A stretch of 64,000 bases of DNA from Leucocoprinus leucothites (GCA_013368445.1 JAACJO010000002.1:992001-1056000), one strand, 5' to 3'. Positions 1 through 12,282 are shown, counted from the first letter of the stretch. Notes: generated by a model from the letters alone, not told the origin. A program made the numbers and translations.

Positions 1-1647
1 AGGTTGAGGCTGGTTAGGATAATACCCTGGCATTGGGTATGGGTACGAATGTGGTGGAGGATGCATGTAGGGTTGATAAGATGGTTGTCCCGGAGGAGGT
101 GAGCTCATAGCATGGTGGAGTTGTGCAGGTGGCTGTTGTGATTGAATAGGCTGAGGTTGCATCGGAGGGGATTGCACGGGAGGTTGACCAGGGTGTGGCC
201 ACATGTAAGTCGGACCGTAGGGCATTGGCGGCGGCTGAGCATATTGTTCCCCGTTTGATGGTGTGGTGGGATCAGACGCAGGTTGGTGTGGATGGGGAGG
301 TGATGAGTAAGGAGGATAAGGAGGCGGATAATACGCGTGATAGGACATGTATGGCGGATTGGGTTGGCTCTGATTGTAAGGGTAGCCGTAAGGTGGATGG
401 TAGATTGGCGCCGCAGGAGCCGAATGTTGTTGCTGCTGCTGCTGGTGAGTTTGTTCGTATACGGACATTGAGGGAGGGTTCTGTTCGTATAATGATGGGT
501 AATGGAATGATGAAGGCGATGCAGCTCTCGAGTTCCGCGAGGAACTTCCCGAACCATTGCTGATATATGCTGATGAGCGGATGGAACGGGTTGATGAAGA
601 GGCTGACGAGTTTTGGCGTTGTTCTCCTCTCCGTGCAGGGCCTGACCACTCGCTCTCAGTGGCGGGAGAACTCGAGGAGCTATCTGCATCACCTGCGCTA
701 CTCCCACCATTTTTTGTACTACCAGAGGCAACGCTGAGGGACGAGGAACTCGAATTAAGATCCTTGTCCTTTTTCTCCTTCTCTTCAAAGCCCATAAAAA
801 TACGAGAACGGGCTTCATTGTAAGCAGCTTCGCGCTGCTCGATAGTCATGTGCTTTTTAGCACTCCCACCAGTCGTATTGCTTCTTCCTCCCAAGCTCCC
901 CGCCTCTGATGGCTCGAGATCAGACAACTCGCCATCATCGCCAGTGACCGAGCCTGTCTGATGGGAAGGTTTGCCTCGACGGTCAGTGGATGATCGACGC
1001 ATGATTTTGAATGCCGGTGCTGCGGTAGTTTCTGGCGGGACAAGTTCTGAGATACGCAGCGGGGGGCTTGAATATCCGAATCAGCGAAATGCCAATAAAA
1101 CAGCATATGCGTGGAACACTCACATCCGACTCTCTAGAGTAGAATAAACATAGATCATTTTGGTCGTAGTGTCGACTTCTGGTGTTAGCTTATAATACGC
1201 TGAGCAGCGGTGTACAAGCAGGCGTTGATAGGTCGTAGCGGGAGCTAGTTCTATGCGCTGCCTGCACACGACAAGGATAAAAATTCAAATAAATATCGAT
1301 CAGTATAAGAATTGGGGCACAATAAACACAGCACTGTGCTGGCGAAAATTGCGGGGACAGAACACCTACCTGCGCTCATCGTTAATCAATGACTCCATAA
1401 GCTCTCCGAGCTTCAAAACATAGATTCTATCTTTTCCTCTAAGTGCTTCGACAATCTGGGGGTCTACGTCGCGGGGTGGGCTAGCAGCGGGCTCTGGTTC
1501 AGTACTGACGGGTCTCGTACCGTCTACAAGGGATGTTGAGGAGGCCTGTGCGGCAGTATCTTGAGTATCTTCTGGCTGGGATTTGGGGGCTCCGTTGGGC
1601 TGTTTGACGCTAGGGCCCAGGAGGATGGTCGGGGTGGAGTCGGACAT
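1..1647 (-). CDS. R3H and SUZ domain RNA-binding protein (3' end off window)
   Basis: This is a cytoplasmic RNA-binding protein of the R3H-SUZ type, a family that binds single-stranded RNA. Exons read 1647-1370, 1261-1124 and 1076 to the left edge, where the gene is cut. The first exon carries a Ser/Thr/Pro-rich start, then LGELMESLINDERR. After the splice the R3H core continues as QRIELAPATTYQRLLVHRCS. The third exon gives PPLRISELVPPE and then the SUZ motif TIEQREAAYNEARSRIF, with translation close to 822-847. The remainder is a long Gln/Pro/Tyr/Ser-rich tail (NQSQPNPPYMSYHAYYPPPY type), typical of RNA-granule proteins. I chose the ATG at 1647; the frame stays open to about 1785 without an ATG, so an upstream first exon (an ATG lies near 1820) is possible. 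Family assignment is firm; the exact ortholog is not. Confidence 0.85.
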
Positions 1648-2118
1648 AGTGGGCCACTGGGGCCGGGCGGCGGTGAGGATAGTAATGGGTGCCTGGGCGA
1701 TGGGTGTGAGGATGGTGGGTGAGTCAGAGGTGGGCTTGGAGAGGTCAGGTTGCTCTGGCAAGAGGCTCAACAATCTACACTGCACTAAGACAAGTGGGGT
1801 AGAGATTTACCAACGGACATGGGATCGATGCGGGACTTGACGAGTGAGGTCAGCAGGGGACGTGGCAGAGCGACAGCAGCAGGGACAGTGTCCAGCGACA
1901 GGTCAGGACATGAGGTTTGAGGAAAAAGTGCCAAAGATCCCCGCTGCTAATTCCATCATCCACTCTGACCGTGGGTAAATATTCCTGTGTCCTGACAGAT
2001 TTCTCATTCACACATCCATTCAAGCAGGTAATCTACAAATCCTCTACTCTACTGGCTTCAGTGTGCTGGCCCTGCCCCCTTTGATGGGTAGACCACCTGG
2101 TATATATTGAAACTCAAG

Positions 2119-4252
2119 CTACATCCAAGTTCCCATCAATACCCCCTTTTTCGCGGGAAGAAGAATACAAACCACCCACCAGAAGACAAAGATGAGCATT
2201 CCATAAACCATGAGCGCAAAGGCCGCCATATTCAGTCGCTTGTCTACATTAGGGTCATCGCGTGTAAGCTGGAAATTTCGCTGTCAGTGCTGGTGGCTGC
2301 AGCACAGCCTTTACATAATACCCTACCTTCCAATAAAAGAGTCCGGGCAGAATGAATGAGATCGTCGTAGACCCCGTTGAGCCAACAAACGACAGCACTG
2401 TAATTTGAATAACCCTTAAACCCGCAAAAGGCACACGTGGACCGGCGGAAAACTCACCCAAGCGCAAGTCATCAATCATATACGCAATCGTAAACCCAGA
2501 CGCAATGATCGCAGCGGTAATGAGCGTATGCTTCAAAGTAGACAACTCCTTGCCAGCATGGTCGTCTACAGCTTCGTCGTCGTCTTCATCACTAGTTGTT
2601 GTCACCTTGGGTGAACCTGTGTGTTCAGGTTGCAACACCTTGTCCACGCTATTCCTACACGGGTGGACCTGTAAAGGGTACGAAAATAGAACCAAAATCA
2701 CAATGGCCAGCTGCCCAACGGCGATAAAAAGCGAGGTCGAGGGGTACATTGCAATTATATTAGCGCCAACCTGCCATACTAGGATCAGCCTCCTCCCCTT
2801 TAGCGTTCTTCTCCACAGTCTACATACCTTAGACCCAAATGTGAGGTATCCAAATACAGCGATGATCTCATACGTAAGTGCCGCAGAGCCAATAGATCCT
2901 CCAATAATGAGATTCATCCTCTCTTGAGTATTGCTCACCACCTCATTATAGAGAGGGAACAACTAAGAGATATCAACAGTCAGAAAACACTCAAGCCTAG
3001 TCAGAAAAATAATAGACCTACATTCTGAGCACAAGTGAATGCAAACACCTGAACGGGGAAAGTCGAAATAAAGTTGGGGGTGAAATGAATGAGGCTAATG
3101 TCCCCTGGTTTCTCCATCCCCTTCATCGGCCAAAAGTGACACTTGATAACAATGACCACGAGATACACTTCATGACAAGGCATTTTTAGTGACCACAGCC
3201 AAGAGAAGTAACACAGAAAGAACTCACCAACCGAAAACATTGCAACATAGCTTGTATGCCTCAAGCTATCGATCTTCCTCAAGAAACACAACGGGATCAA
3301 AACAATCATCAAAATCGACAACCAATTCCCTCCATTTCGAGTCCACGCAGGCGGTTCTGCGGTCCCCGAACTCAAGTCATGATAAAGCGAAGCGACAACA
3401 TTTGGCATGAGCCCTTTGATGATGATCAAATAACTAACAAAAAACGTCACAAAAGAATTCGCGTTCAATCAGCAAAAGCCCAAAGTTACACTCATTATAG
3501 TAGAAGAAGCAAACAAACTCATACCTGATGGAGACGCCGAAGCACTTGGTAGCAATAGCCGCATCAAAGAATACCGCGGCATTCGGGAACGTCAGTTGTG
3601 ATACCGCGTGGAACGAAGCACGTCGGTGCCCCGTATATGTAGCACAGAGAGATAAGAGGTAAAGTCCGAATGCCGCGACTCCTCCGGAGAAAATGCAGGT
3701 GAGTACTCCCGGAATAATTCCAGCAGACGCCATAGCCTAGATCCCTCGTTCAATACTCAAGCACAACAAGCTCAAAGTTGCCAAGAAAGACAGACCATAG
3801 GAAATGTCAACATTCCTATAATAGCACATATATTGGTTAGACTCTTCAAATAGCAGCAAAAGACGCGTAAAAAAAACCCACTCACCACTCCCAATGATAG
3901 TATTGCAAAGGTTGCTAATGCAACTTATCAGCGACGCATGGCCCTCCCTCTTGCCAGTAGCATGTCTTGAAACAGTCTGAACGCCATCTCCTCCAAGCAA
4001 AGCATTCGTTTCTTCACTATTCCCTGCAGTAGGTGGCTCTATACCGCTTCTATTAGGTGCAATTCCGTAAGTTTGTACCATCTCGTACTCTTCTCCTTCA
4101 ACGTCCTCGTATTTCGAGTAATCCAACGACCGATTAGCCTGTGAGTCACCCGGAACAGAAGAACCAAAACTCGGGGGTTGTGGTTGATAGAGGTTGTTAT
4201 CGGGAGACCCGGTGGATGATGACGAAGATAGTGCAAAAGCCAGCCTCTTCAA
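2119..4252 (-). CDS. AVT-family vacuolar amino acid transporter (AAAP/SLC38-like)
   Basis: A multi-pass membrane transporter of the amino acid/auxin permease family, closest in pattern to yeast Avt5-7, which move amino acids across the vacuolar membrane. The acidic, Ser-rich N-terminal tail (EDVEGEEYEM) is followed by NLCNTIIGSG-MLTFPM-AMASAG, the hallmark first membrane helix, joined through a 20-base micro-exon at 3796-3815. Later exons give about ten hydrophobic segments, an acidic cytosolic loop (SDEDDDEAVDDHAGKE) and the last helix (LMVYGMLIFVFWWVVCI), with a TAG stop at 2119-2121. The N-terminus is uncertain: the coding frame runs back to about 4252 without an ATG, the first in-frame ATG is at 4081, and an upstream exon (an ATG lies near 4467) may supply the start. 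A CACGTG sits at 4483-4488. Confidence 0.88.
3796..3815 (-). other. 20-base micro-exon of the AVT transporter
   Basis: On the minus strand this stretch is flanked by ATAG before it and GTCTGT after it. It completes a Gly codon and adds Met-Leu-Thr-Phe-Pro-Met, joining NLCNTIIGSG to AMASAGIIPG in frame. Without it the conserved first helix of the transporter would be broken, so it is very likely a true exon that gene finders may miss. Confidence 0.75.
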
Positions 4253-6943
4253 ACGCAGACAGGCTTATGCTATGTAAGTAGGTCGTGTGAGAGTGTTGAC
4301 TGATAAGCCAAAATAGCTGCTGCCCGAATAAAGTGATTGGGCGACGCGTGCCAGAAGGGAGAGCAGAGCCAACCTAAGTAGCACTGTGGGCAAAGCTTAC
4401 TACTCGTTCTGAGAGTGTATGAGAAAGGAAATCGCTGGAACAAGTTATGTGCCTGCCACATTCGCATAATTCAATTCCCCGTCACGTGTAAGCCGGAACA
4501 TAGCCTCGTTCCGAAGAACTTGGTCCGAACCCTCCCCGTTTGTAACTTATAAGTAGGCCTCAAGGTTTTCGTCCCTTCCTGCTTTATTACCTGTTATCTT
4601 GAGGATCCAGGTGATCCGACGTACCTATCAGTTGAGGACGCTTGGCATGAGTGCGAATGCAACAGACGACTCCACCTCATTAATCACATATCTAACCTGC
4701 CGGACTTCTTGATCATCGAACCTACTACAAATACGTCATCCTATGGCAGATACACAAAGTATCTCTTTTGGCTAACTGGTCTGTTCGTGTCTTACTGCGG
4801 TAACACTAGAAAAGTTCTACTTATGTGCACCGAAGGTAATGTCTCTTGCTGGAACTTTCCGTTACTTTTGATCGCTCCCGAAAAACAACCATGACGACAG
4901 TTACCTCTGTCAAAAAGTCCAGGATGACTCCTGTGGCGCCCGTCTACTCGCAATGACAACCATGATTTCCATTTTCGCATGTCCTGTCTTTTTGCTCTTA
5001 CTGTGCTTTAAATCTCACTCCCATGAATACAATGAATCTCGCTGGGCAGACCTCGAGGAGTCAATACCCCCAGTGAGATAAGATGAAACCCAAAATACAA
5101 AATACCTATCAGCCCTCCCCCGCATTCCACGATCGCTATTGTTGGTCATCCTACGAAAATGACAATCTCGCATCGACGTTCGTGGCAACCCACAGCTGTT
5201 TGACTCGCTGAAGATCTCTACCGTGTCTTCTTCGTCCCAGAATACCAGACGATTGTGTCGGCATCGGCATTGCAGGGGGCCAGACTCTTACAGAACATTC
5301 CGGCGGGTTTCCGTGACCACAGATCATGAAAGCACCCTCCTATGATAGGATTGCCCTTTCAGCATATCGCCCCAAGTCGATGAACTCTTTCTGTACTTTG
5401 GTACATCAGCTTCTTACTCAGCTGGATGCTTACTGCGCAGAGGACCATGTGTCAAAAAGTCAAAAATACTCTCCGGGCTTTGGTTTAATCCTCCAACGCC
5501 TATCCGATCAGGCCGTGCACTCTCAAGCCCTCAGCTCACTACCTCGTTTGATTGTTTCAGTCGGCCAGAATCTCACCATGGACTGGATCTACCTGGCCTC
5601 AAAACAAAATTGTAGAGACGCAACGCGCACAAGTCAACAAGTCGACCAGCGGACCAGAAGAAGCCTCAAGTAAACGATCGATACCTCGATCAAATCTTTG
5701 GACAACCTGGTGATTCGGAGGCTCCTAGCTGACACGGCAGCACGCGAGAAAAGCGCATACAAAGGGCCCTCCAAGCCGCCGTTACGTCGGGATCGCGATG
5801 ATTCAGTCACTCACTTCAGTTTAATTGTCGTTAACGAAACGAACTCGACAAATGATCAAACTCAGGGAACCAGAGCGGTTCATCTCCTAGATCTGTACCG
5901 TCACAGAAAAAAACCGGTTCATTTTCCCAAACAAAAACCCTCTTCCGCTTCCATATCGCAAACCCCCAGGCCGAGAATAAATATACGAAGAACCCACCAT
6001 ACCGGCGGTGCATGTCACAAAACCCCCCTCTCTGTCTTGTGGCCCTTCAGACCTCAAGCGCCGTCTCCATGTTTTCCTTGCGGCGCTCGCGCTCTCATTC
6101 CGATTAAACACCTCAATTCTCCACTCAGAATTGAGACCGCTTACCTTCTCCCCGTTCCGCACCGCGCCGTAAATAATCACGCAAATTTCCATTCCGGAAA
6201 ACTTTCCGAGTTGAAAAAGCAATGCAGGAGACAAATAGCACCACCAACAAAGGCGATCTGGCATTGTTCAAGAAGATGACGAGTCAATAATCAAACCTCT
6301 ATGTTTATCCAAAACCCTTCTTTTTCTCCCAAGCCCTTCTAGACCGGATTCCACTGACATTGCATATTGCCTCGTTTAGTCTAGTCTGAATATCGAATGA
6401 ACAAAGAATGATAGCCCCGAAAGTTTGGTAAATTCGGGCTGTCCTTGGGCGATCCGCGAGGGGGCCTCGTGTAATGGCGTCAAGCCTGGGAACAAGGTCA
6501 TTGAACGTGGTTCCGAGAGAACCGCGCCAATGTCGGGATTTGGTGGTTAACGTTAATTGCTTGCTTGGGTAAATGTTGTTCTCCTCTCCTGAATTAAGAT
6601 AAGAACACTTCTCGGAGCCACAGGAAGTGTGGAGACAAGCGAAGCGGGTGATGAACGGAGATGAAAGAATCATTCAATGCGTCGAGATCGTGTTCAGTCG
6701 CGTCGAACCACCTGCGGTGGTCTCGTCATCAGAACATCGTGTCAGAGGGGATTCATTGTTCCAAGTAAGTTAACAGCCGAACGCATTGGTACTGCAAACC
6801 CACAGCGCTCTTTGAATGTCCCATCCATCATTGTCGACAGTTCCAAAAACATATCGAGTTTATTAAGCGTCCAAAAACATACTACTGAAGCTAAGTTAAT
6901 GAATGCGCCCTTTGCTAGTCTAAAAGGCGCTATGTGATCATGA
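4253..6943. other. Gene-poor stretch between AVT and POLD3
   Basis: About 2.7 kb without a gene I can support. It includes the AVT promoter side (CACGTG at 4483-4488). A 113-codon open stretch at 4553-4894 is listed separately. Two plus-strand open frames at 5326-5673 and 5698-6279 have no recognisable motif and ordinary composition, and I treat them as chance. No tRNA, terminal repeat or transposase motif was seen. Confidence 0.5.
4553..4894 (+). pseudogene. Possible decayed exon with a WHECECN motif
   Basis: After a TAA at 4550-4552 the plus strand stays open for 113 codons to a TGA at 4892-4894. There is no ATG. The translation looks protein-like in its middle: EDPGDPTYLSVEDAWHECEC, then an Asn-Arg-Arg-Leu segment and HISNLPDFLIIEP. 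A paired Cys-x-Cys after Trp-His-Glu followed by a hydrophobic LPxFLIIEP strand is reminiscent of Cys-bearing repeat-family proteins that are expanded in agaricomycete genomes, but I cannot name the family. Downstream frames are broken. It could be a relic exon or simply chance. Confidence 0.3.
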
Positions 6944-9483
6944 CTACTTCTTAGCCTTCGGCACCCCAAAGAACGTGTTTAGCGTCCCCTGTTTGCGGTC
7001 CCTTTTCGCTGAGGTTGATTTACTTGATGAAGCCTTTGACGATGACGCTGCGGCTTTCGCGGTCATTTTAGATTTGATTTCGCTGTTGGTTGTGGGGTTG
7101 CTGACAGCGGTATCCTCCGGGGGCGTTGTCTCTGCCACTGCCTCCTCTTTCTCCTTCTTTCCACCCGCAGTACGTTTACCACCACTCCCCTTTCTCGTCG
7201 GCACAGCTTTATTAACCTCCTCTTCTTCCTCCTCTTCTCCAACAGATTCATAAGATGAATAATCTTCTGTGACTGATGATAATTCGGTGATCCGAGGGTG
7301 AGCCATTTATCACCAGTAAGGTCAATTGGCAATAGAGTAGATCCAGATACTTACCCATGTACCCCTTCGCATCAAGGTGTGAACAACTCTTCATAACACG
7401 ACGCTTCTTGAGACCGTTCCGACCCACCGGAACCACTTTTTTCTCCTTCTTCTTCCTTGGCTTAGGTTTGGGCTTGGCCTCCGTATCGTCCGACATATTC
7501 ACATCTTCGTCTTGTTTAACTGTTTCGGGTGCTTCGCGCTCCGGTTCTGTTTCTTCTTCTTCCTCGTGCCGTAGAGGCTCTACCTTTGGCTTTCTCGAGA
7601 CCTTCTCTACTTGGTCTACGGAAAAACCATAAGCCAGAATTTCCAAAAATAATTGCCTGCGGGAAAGAGGCCACACCATCATCAATATCCATCATGGATT
7701 TTAGAGCTCTTGCCGCCTCTTTGGCGGCTTCGGAGTCATGTCCTTCTTCATCGTCAGACACATGTTTGACCTTGCGCCGTGGCTTTTTCACAACTTTCTT
7801 TTTAGATTGCTCCTCATCCTCTTCATCATCAGATACGATCGTATTCTTCTGTAATCGTAGCTTTGACATCGCTCTCGTAGGTTGAGGGGAAGAGCGTGTC
7901 GAAGACGGATTAGAAGACTGCCGTGAAGGCGCCCCGGATGGGGCAGCAGAAGTCGATTTTGCCGATTCTTCCTCATCGGACAGAACAGCAGCTGTTGACT
8001 TTCTTTTTGTCCCCCTCTGTGACATAACGAAATCACCCATTCATTCAATACAGATGAATACTCTCCCCCTTCATATCAGATAAGAACAACCCACCTTCAC
8101 AGGCTCTAACCCTTTGAATTTTCCTCTTTCGGTTGCGGCGGAGGTGGACCGGGCACAGGAACAGACGATTTTTCTTTTACCGAAGAAGCAGCTGTCGATT
8201 TGGAAGAAGAACCACTAGTAGCACCGAAGAACATTTTGCCTTTTGCCTCTGTTGAACCCTTGGACGAGCTCTCCTTCTCCCTATTTTGAGCCGGGGGTTT
8301 AGGCGTGAAGAAGTTCAGTTTCCCAGCTTGTTTCGGTTTCGACTTTGGTTCGTCCTTGGTTGGTTCTTTGTCCTTCTCTTCAACCTTCGTTGACACCGCG
8401 GTGGCGGCGACATTTGACGTCGACGTACTTGGCCCAGCCTTGAGTTTCGGTGCCGCAAGCGTGGTAGGCTTAGCTGAAGTAGTCGTAGTAGCAGTGGGAC
8501 GACCTTTAGCTTTAGTGACTCCAGCTTTCATCTGCCATAATATTATAAGTCACATCATTCAGAAACCTCCACTTTAGTAGAATGGATAACGCACCTCAAT
8601 CCCCTTGCCGACTATTCTCCCAACAGTTTTAGCCATCTCCACGACCTTCTGATCGTCTAACTCTCTTATCCTTCGAGATGATTCACAAAGCAAGTCCGCA
8701 TCCTACCCGCCAATAATCGCCACCCCACCACCCACCAATCAGCCTATGTACTTGAATATATAGGATAGGAATAAACACTTTACCCGTATCGGTGCAGGAC
8801 TCAAACTATACACGGTCACTGAATTCACTTTCGCATACTTTGCCTTTGCCTCTGAGAAGAACACGACATCAAGCCACAGCATTGATTGTCAAGAATAAAA
8901 CACACCTTCGAGTCCATCCTCTCCAACCATCGTCAACCTAATCTGTACCACCACATCTCCATCATCATCCTTCCCACTCCCCTCCGCAAACCCGAAATTC
9001 TTCCCTTGTGACTGAGACTGCGACTGCGACTGCGTGGGGGTGAACTCATAAGGACTCGGGTCTAAATCCATATCCATATCCAACAACCCGCCATTCGTAT
9101 TCTTAGACTTGACACCGTTGTCGTCGTTGTTGTGCAAAGTTATGGACGTATATTCCCCACTTATAAGGTAGGTCGCTGAGCATGCTTGGTCTGGCGATCG
9201 GTTCGAATTGTTATAAAAAGCCGCAAGTTCACTGGAAAACCCAGTTATTCCGTTAATTAGGGAATGAATATTTGAGGGGAAGAAGAAGCGTACTTCTTCG
9301 CCACATTGACATGAATTCCAAGCTCTCGACTTAACAGTCGATAGGTCACCTAAAACATACGTCCCGGGGTGCAAATAAATACGTTGGCAAGTGCGTCCGC
9401 TTTCACCGCTGCGTCCAACTCACAATGTTCTTGGATATAAACAACTGTTTCGTCAGGAAATCCTCAACCTTCTGCTTTGGCAT
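6944..9483 (-). CDS. POLD3: DNA polymerase delta subunit 3 (POLD3/Cdc27 type)
   Basis: The non-catalytic third subunit of replicative DNA polymerase delta, which links the polymerase to the PCNA clamp in the nucleus. The start codon at 9483-9481 begins MPKQKVEDFLTKQLFISKNI. An intron (GTGAGT donor) follows, and the next exon begins VTYRLLSRELGIHVNVAKK, matching the winged-helix N-terminus of POLD3 (VTYKWLSYTLGVHVN in human). The middle is long, Lys/Ser/Glu-rich and disordered, with acidic patches (DDEEDEEQ, GEEEEEEEV). The C-terminus KQGTLNTFFGVPKAKK is a canonical PCNA-interacting box (Q-x-x-L-x-x-F-F) ending at the TAG at 6944-6946. The gene has several introns. Two ACGCGT boxes lie about 135-155 bases upstream of the ATG, which fits S-phase expression. 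Confidence 0.92.
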
Positions 9484-9616
9484 GACCGAATGGCGGAGTG
9501 AAGACAAAAGTGATCACTTGAAGAGGGTATCAGAAGGGCCGCTGTCGCGGTGTGTGTGTGGTGTATTGCTCTGTACCGACACGCTTTCAAAGGAATCATT
9601 TCAATTCATCACGCCC

Positions 9617-9639
9617 ACGCGTCAACGGACGTCACGCGT
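9617..9639. promoter_or_regulatory. Pair of MluI cell-cycle boxes upstream of POLD3
   Basis: ACGCGT occurs at 9617-9622 and again at 9634-9639, 17 bases apart. In ascomycete yeasts this is the MBF site of G1/S genes, including DNA polymerase subunits. The pair lies just upstream of a Pol delta subunit gene, so the same control is likely here; that is inference from motif and position. Confidence 0.6.
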
Positions 9640-10164
9640 TCGTGACCCGATAGAATAGGGGCCTAAAACCAAGAACTGTAGGAAACGAGAAGGCTGGCAT
9701 TGTATTGTATTGCAATCTATGCAAAAGCGCTATTTCTGTGTATGCACCTAGTCCACTCGACATGAGGTATATGTATATGTGTATGCGAAGTGAAAAGTGA
9801 CTCGGTGAGGATTTGATCGTGAATTTTACAGGTGAACATGGGAGAGATTGAAACAGAACGAAAACACGACTCGGAAAACAAAAGACAAAGGAGAAGAAGA
9901 ATGTAATAAATACAAGTAATAGGAACACAAACAGAAAGCGCGATAGCAGGCTGAGTTGCGAGAGATGGAGAGAAGAGGCCGAGAAATGATAGGAAAGTGA
10001 CATAAAACCATAACTTGAGCTTGAGTTCGAATCAAAGAGAAGAGTCTGTGCGACAGTCAAGAAAATATAACACTGAGAACAAAAGGCGACGACACCAAAT
10101 GGCCGTATACCGTGTGTACCATGCATCATGCAAAAATAAATCATAAAAACTCGTTTACTAATCA
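9640..10164. other. Intergenic, 3' flank of the orphan gene and POLD3 promoter
   Basis: This A-rich (plus-strand) stretch probably holds the 3' untranslated region of the minus-strand gene ending at 10165 and the distal POLD3 promoter. The minus-strand open frame at 9632-10252 is low-complexity and not supported as a gene. Confidence 0.5.
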
Positions 10165-12282
10165 TCAAAATGGCGAACCAACTGCTCTCGTGCCAGAGCG
10201 ACCAGGCGTCGCAGGTGTCGAACGTCTCCCACTTCTTCTTTCTCTGTCCCACTCCTTCACCCTCATCCTCTGTTGCCTCGCATCCAACATCATCTGCTTC
10301 CCCAGGGGCGACAACTCCGATGACGAGTTACCCCCACCTCCACTCTTATTTCCTACAGAGCTCTCTAATAGACGTCCAGGAGTAGGAGGTTGGAACAAGC
10401 TAGGAGTCACAATCTTTCTGAACAAAGGACTCTTTCCTGTCGTATGACTCCTCAGAGGTGTGGAGGGTAAATCCATCCTTGCCGACAAACTGCCTGGAAC
10501 TTGCTGGTTCTCTTTATCGCTACCACGCAGAGCACGGGTTGGGCTTCCAGCATGTGGATAAGTCCTGCTTCTCGCAAGTTGATCTAACGCACAAGCAGTC
10601 GCCAGTGCCAGAATGTCGGCATCTACACGAGACGAAGATGTAGCGGATGAGGCAGCGGATGAACGGGATGCATTACGTCGGGAAGGTCTGCGACGAGGAA
10701 TGCCAGTAGAACTCTCCCTTGATCTCGCAGAGCCGCGGGAGGAAGTTGAGCCGTTGGTGGTGTTCATACGCTGTGTAAGCATCGGTGTACGATGAGATGA
10801 GGATGGTGCCTTGCGTTTATTCGGATTCTGACGAGGGCCACGGATGGGAATTCGACTTGATGTCTGTTCTTGCTGAAAACCAGGAGTGGGTGCGGTGACC
10901 ATAATCTTTGTAGGTCCAGACATAAGTACACGGACTTTACGCTGGGGAGGTTCCAAGATATCGTCGCCTTCAACAACTGGAGAAACGGGTATCGCACGGG
11001 GTTTTGGAGTCCGCTGCATAGGAGTCTGGTTGTTCTCCTGGAATGTAGAACCAAAGCTGCTCCTGCTATGCCTGCTTGCTCGAGCGTCAAGCAAGGAACC
11101 GTCGGTTGAAAAACGTGAACGAGGGGTGGCATGAGACACATCAGAGGAAGAACGGAATGGAATACGGGAAGGTACGCGTTCGTGTTGGGTAGAGTTGCGC
11201 CTGGTAATGAAAGAGAATACTTGCGATGCCCGCTGGGGCGTGGTAGGGTCGGTGTTCATGTAAGGGTTGGTATCTTTCGTGCTTCCGGTATCGCTTAGCT
11301 CCACTTCCATGGAGGTCATAGCGGGGTCATCAGGGATGCTCATAGACATATCGGTAGAAAACGTAAATTCGCGAGGCTTCGGGAGTTCCACGCGGTCGTG
11401 GGTCAAGTCCGTGCAAGTTGAGGGAGTATGCGGTCCAAATGAAGAGTGAGAAGAATTACTTTCATCTTCGCTACAGGTTCATCAGGCAGGTCAGTACCTG
11501 TTCTAAATTGAAGGACATCCACTTACCCCAAGTACTTTTCAGCCCAAGAGATGTCGCTCTCGATGTTACTGTCACCTTTGCTATCGGAACCGCCAAGAAG
11601 TTCACGCAAGGTCGAACCACCACGTTTCTTCTGTGGGCGACCCTGCTTCTCAGGAGAGCAAGAGTCATTGGAGAAAGCCTCCGGTGGTAGTCTCCCTTGT
11701 TCATCATAAAGTTCGATCAAACTGGCAACCGAGGGATCGGAACGGAGGCCCAGAGGATGACTGAGACGTTTTGAGGCTTGAGTAGGGGTTTGTATGTCTC
11801 TCCCAAGCTCTCCATTTGCGTTGGGAAACTCGGTAACGGCATGCCTCTGGCGGTCATGAACAGTTACAGAAAAAGTACTGAGGCGACTGAAATTGCTACT
11901 TGCAAGGCTGGCTGTAGATGGTGATGGACGTAATGAAGGGGCATGCTCTTTCGGTGTGTTATTGCAACTTGATAGGACGTCATTGATCGGATGCGCTGTA
12001 GATTTGAAATTAAGTGCGCGAACCAATAACATGGCGGAAGAGGTAGATCTCACGAAGAGGAGGTAAATTTGAGTAGTCAACCTCTTTGACAACTGCGTAT
12101 CTGCTAGAGGACGATCGGAGTAGACGACCGACAGCAGCTTCGTGTTCTTCTTCTTCTAATTTTCTCTTTCGTTCGTTGTCGGCTGATGGAGTCTTCGGGG
12201 CTGGTATGAGGACATCAGGAATGGGCGGGCGCTTCTTGTCCTTCTTGCTTCCGAAAGAGAAAAAGCGTTTGAGAAAGCCCAT
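10165..12282 (-). CDS. Orphan Ser/Arg-rich protein, 667 aa
   Basis: I do not recognise a family. Three exons (12282-12054, 11995-11527, 11470-10165) join in frame to 667 codons plus stop, with introns of 58 and 56 bases. The protein starts MGFLKRFFSFGSKKDKKRPP, a strongly basic, aromatic N-terminus that could bind membrane. Phe at residue 3 makes N-myristoylation unlikely. The centre is Ser-rich and disordered, with short conserved-looking blocks (PSVASLIELYDEQGRLPPEA, ISWAEKYLG). Many SP/TP sites follow (LPSTPLRSHTTGKSP, PSLFQPPTPGRLLESS), ending with RRSTPATPGRSGTRAVGSPF. The density of TP/SP sites suggests cell-cycle kinase phosphorylation. It is divergent with the DUF202 gene. Function unknown. 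Confidence 0.75.

Noticed and set aside
105..818. 237-codon minus-strand open frame, rich in Arg/His/Thr
   Set aside because: It is a shadow of the R3H/SUZ gene, whose true minus-strand frame here reads the SUZ motif and a Gln/Pro-rich tail.
5326..6279. Two plus-strand open frames of 115 and 193 codons
   Set aside because: No motif, no splice partners, no similarity I recognise; the composition is not protein-like in the second.
9632..10252. 206-codon minus-strand open frame between POLD3 and the orphan gene
   Set aside because: The translation is dominated by Phe/Leu/Ser from A-rich noncoding sequence and overlaps the 3' end of the orphan gene in another frame.
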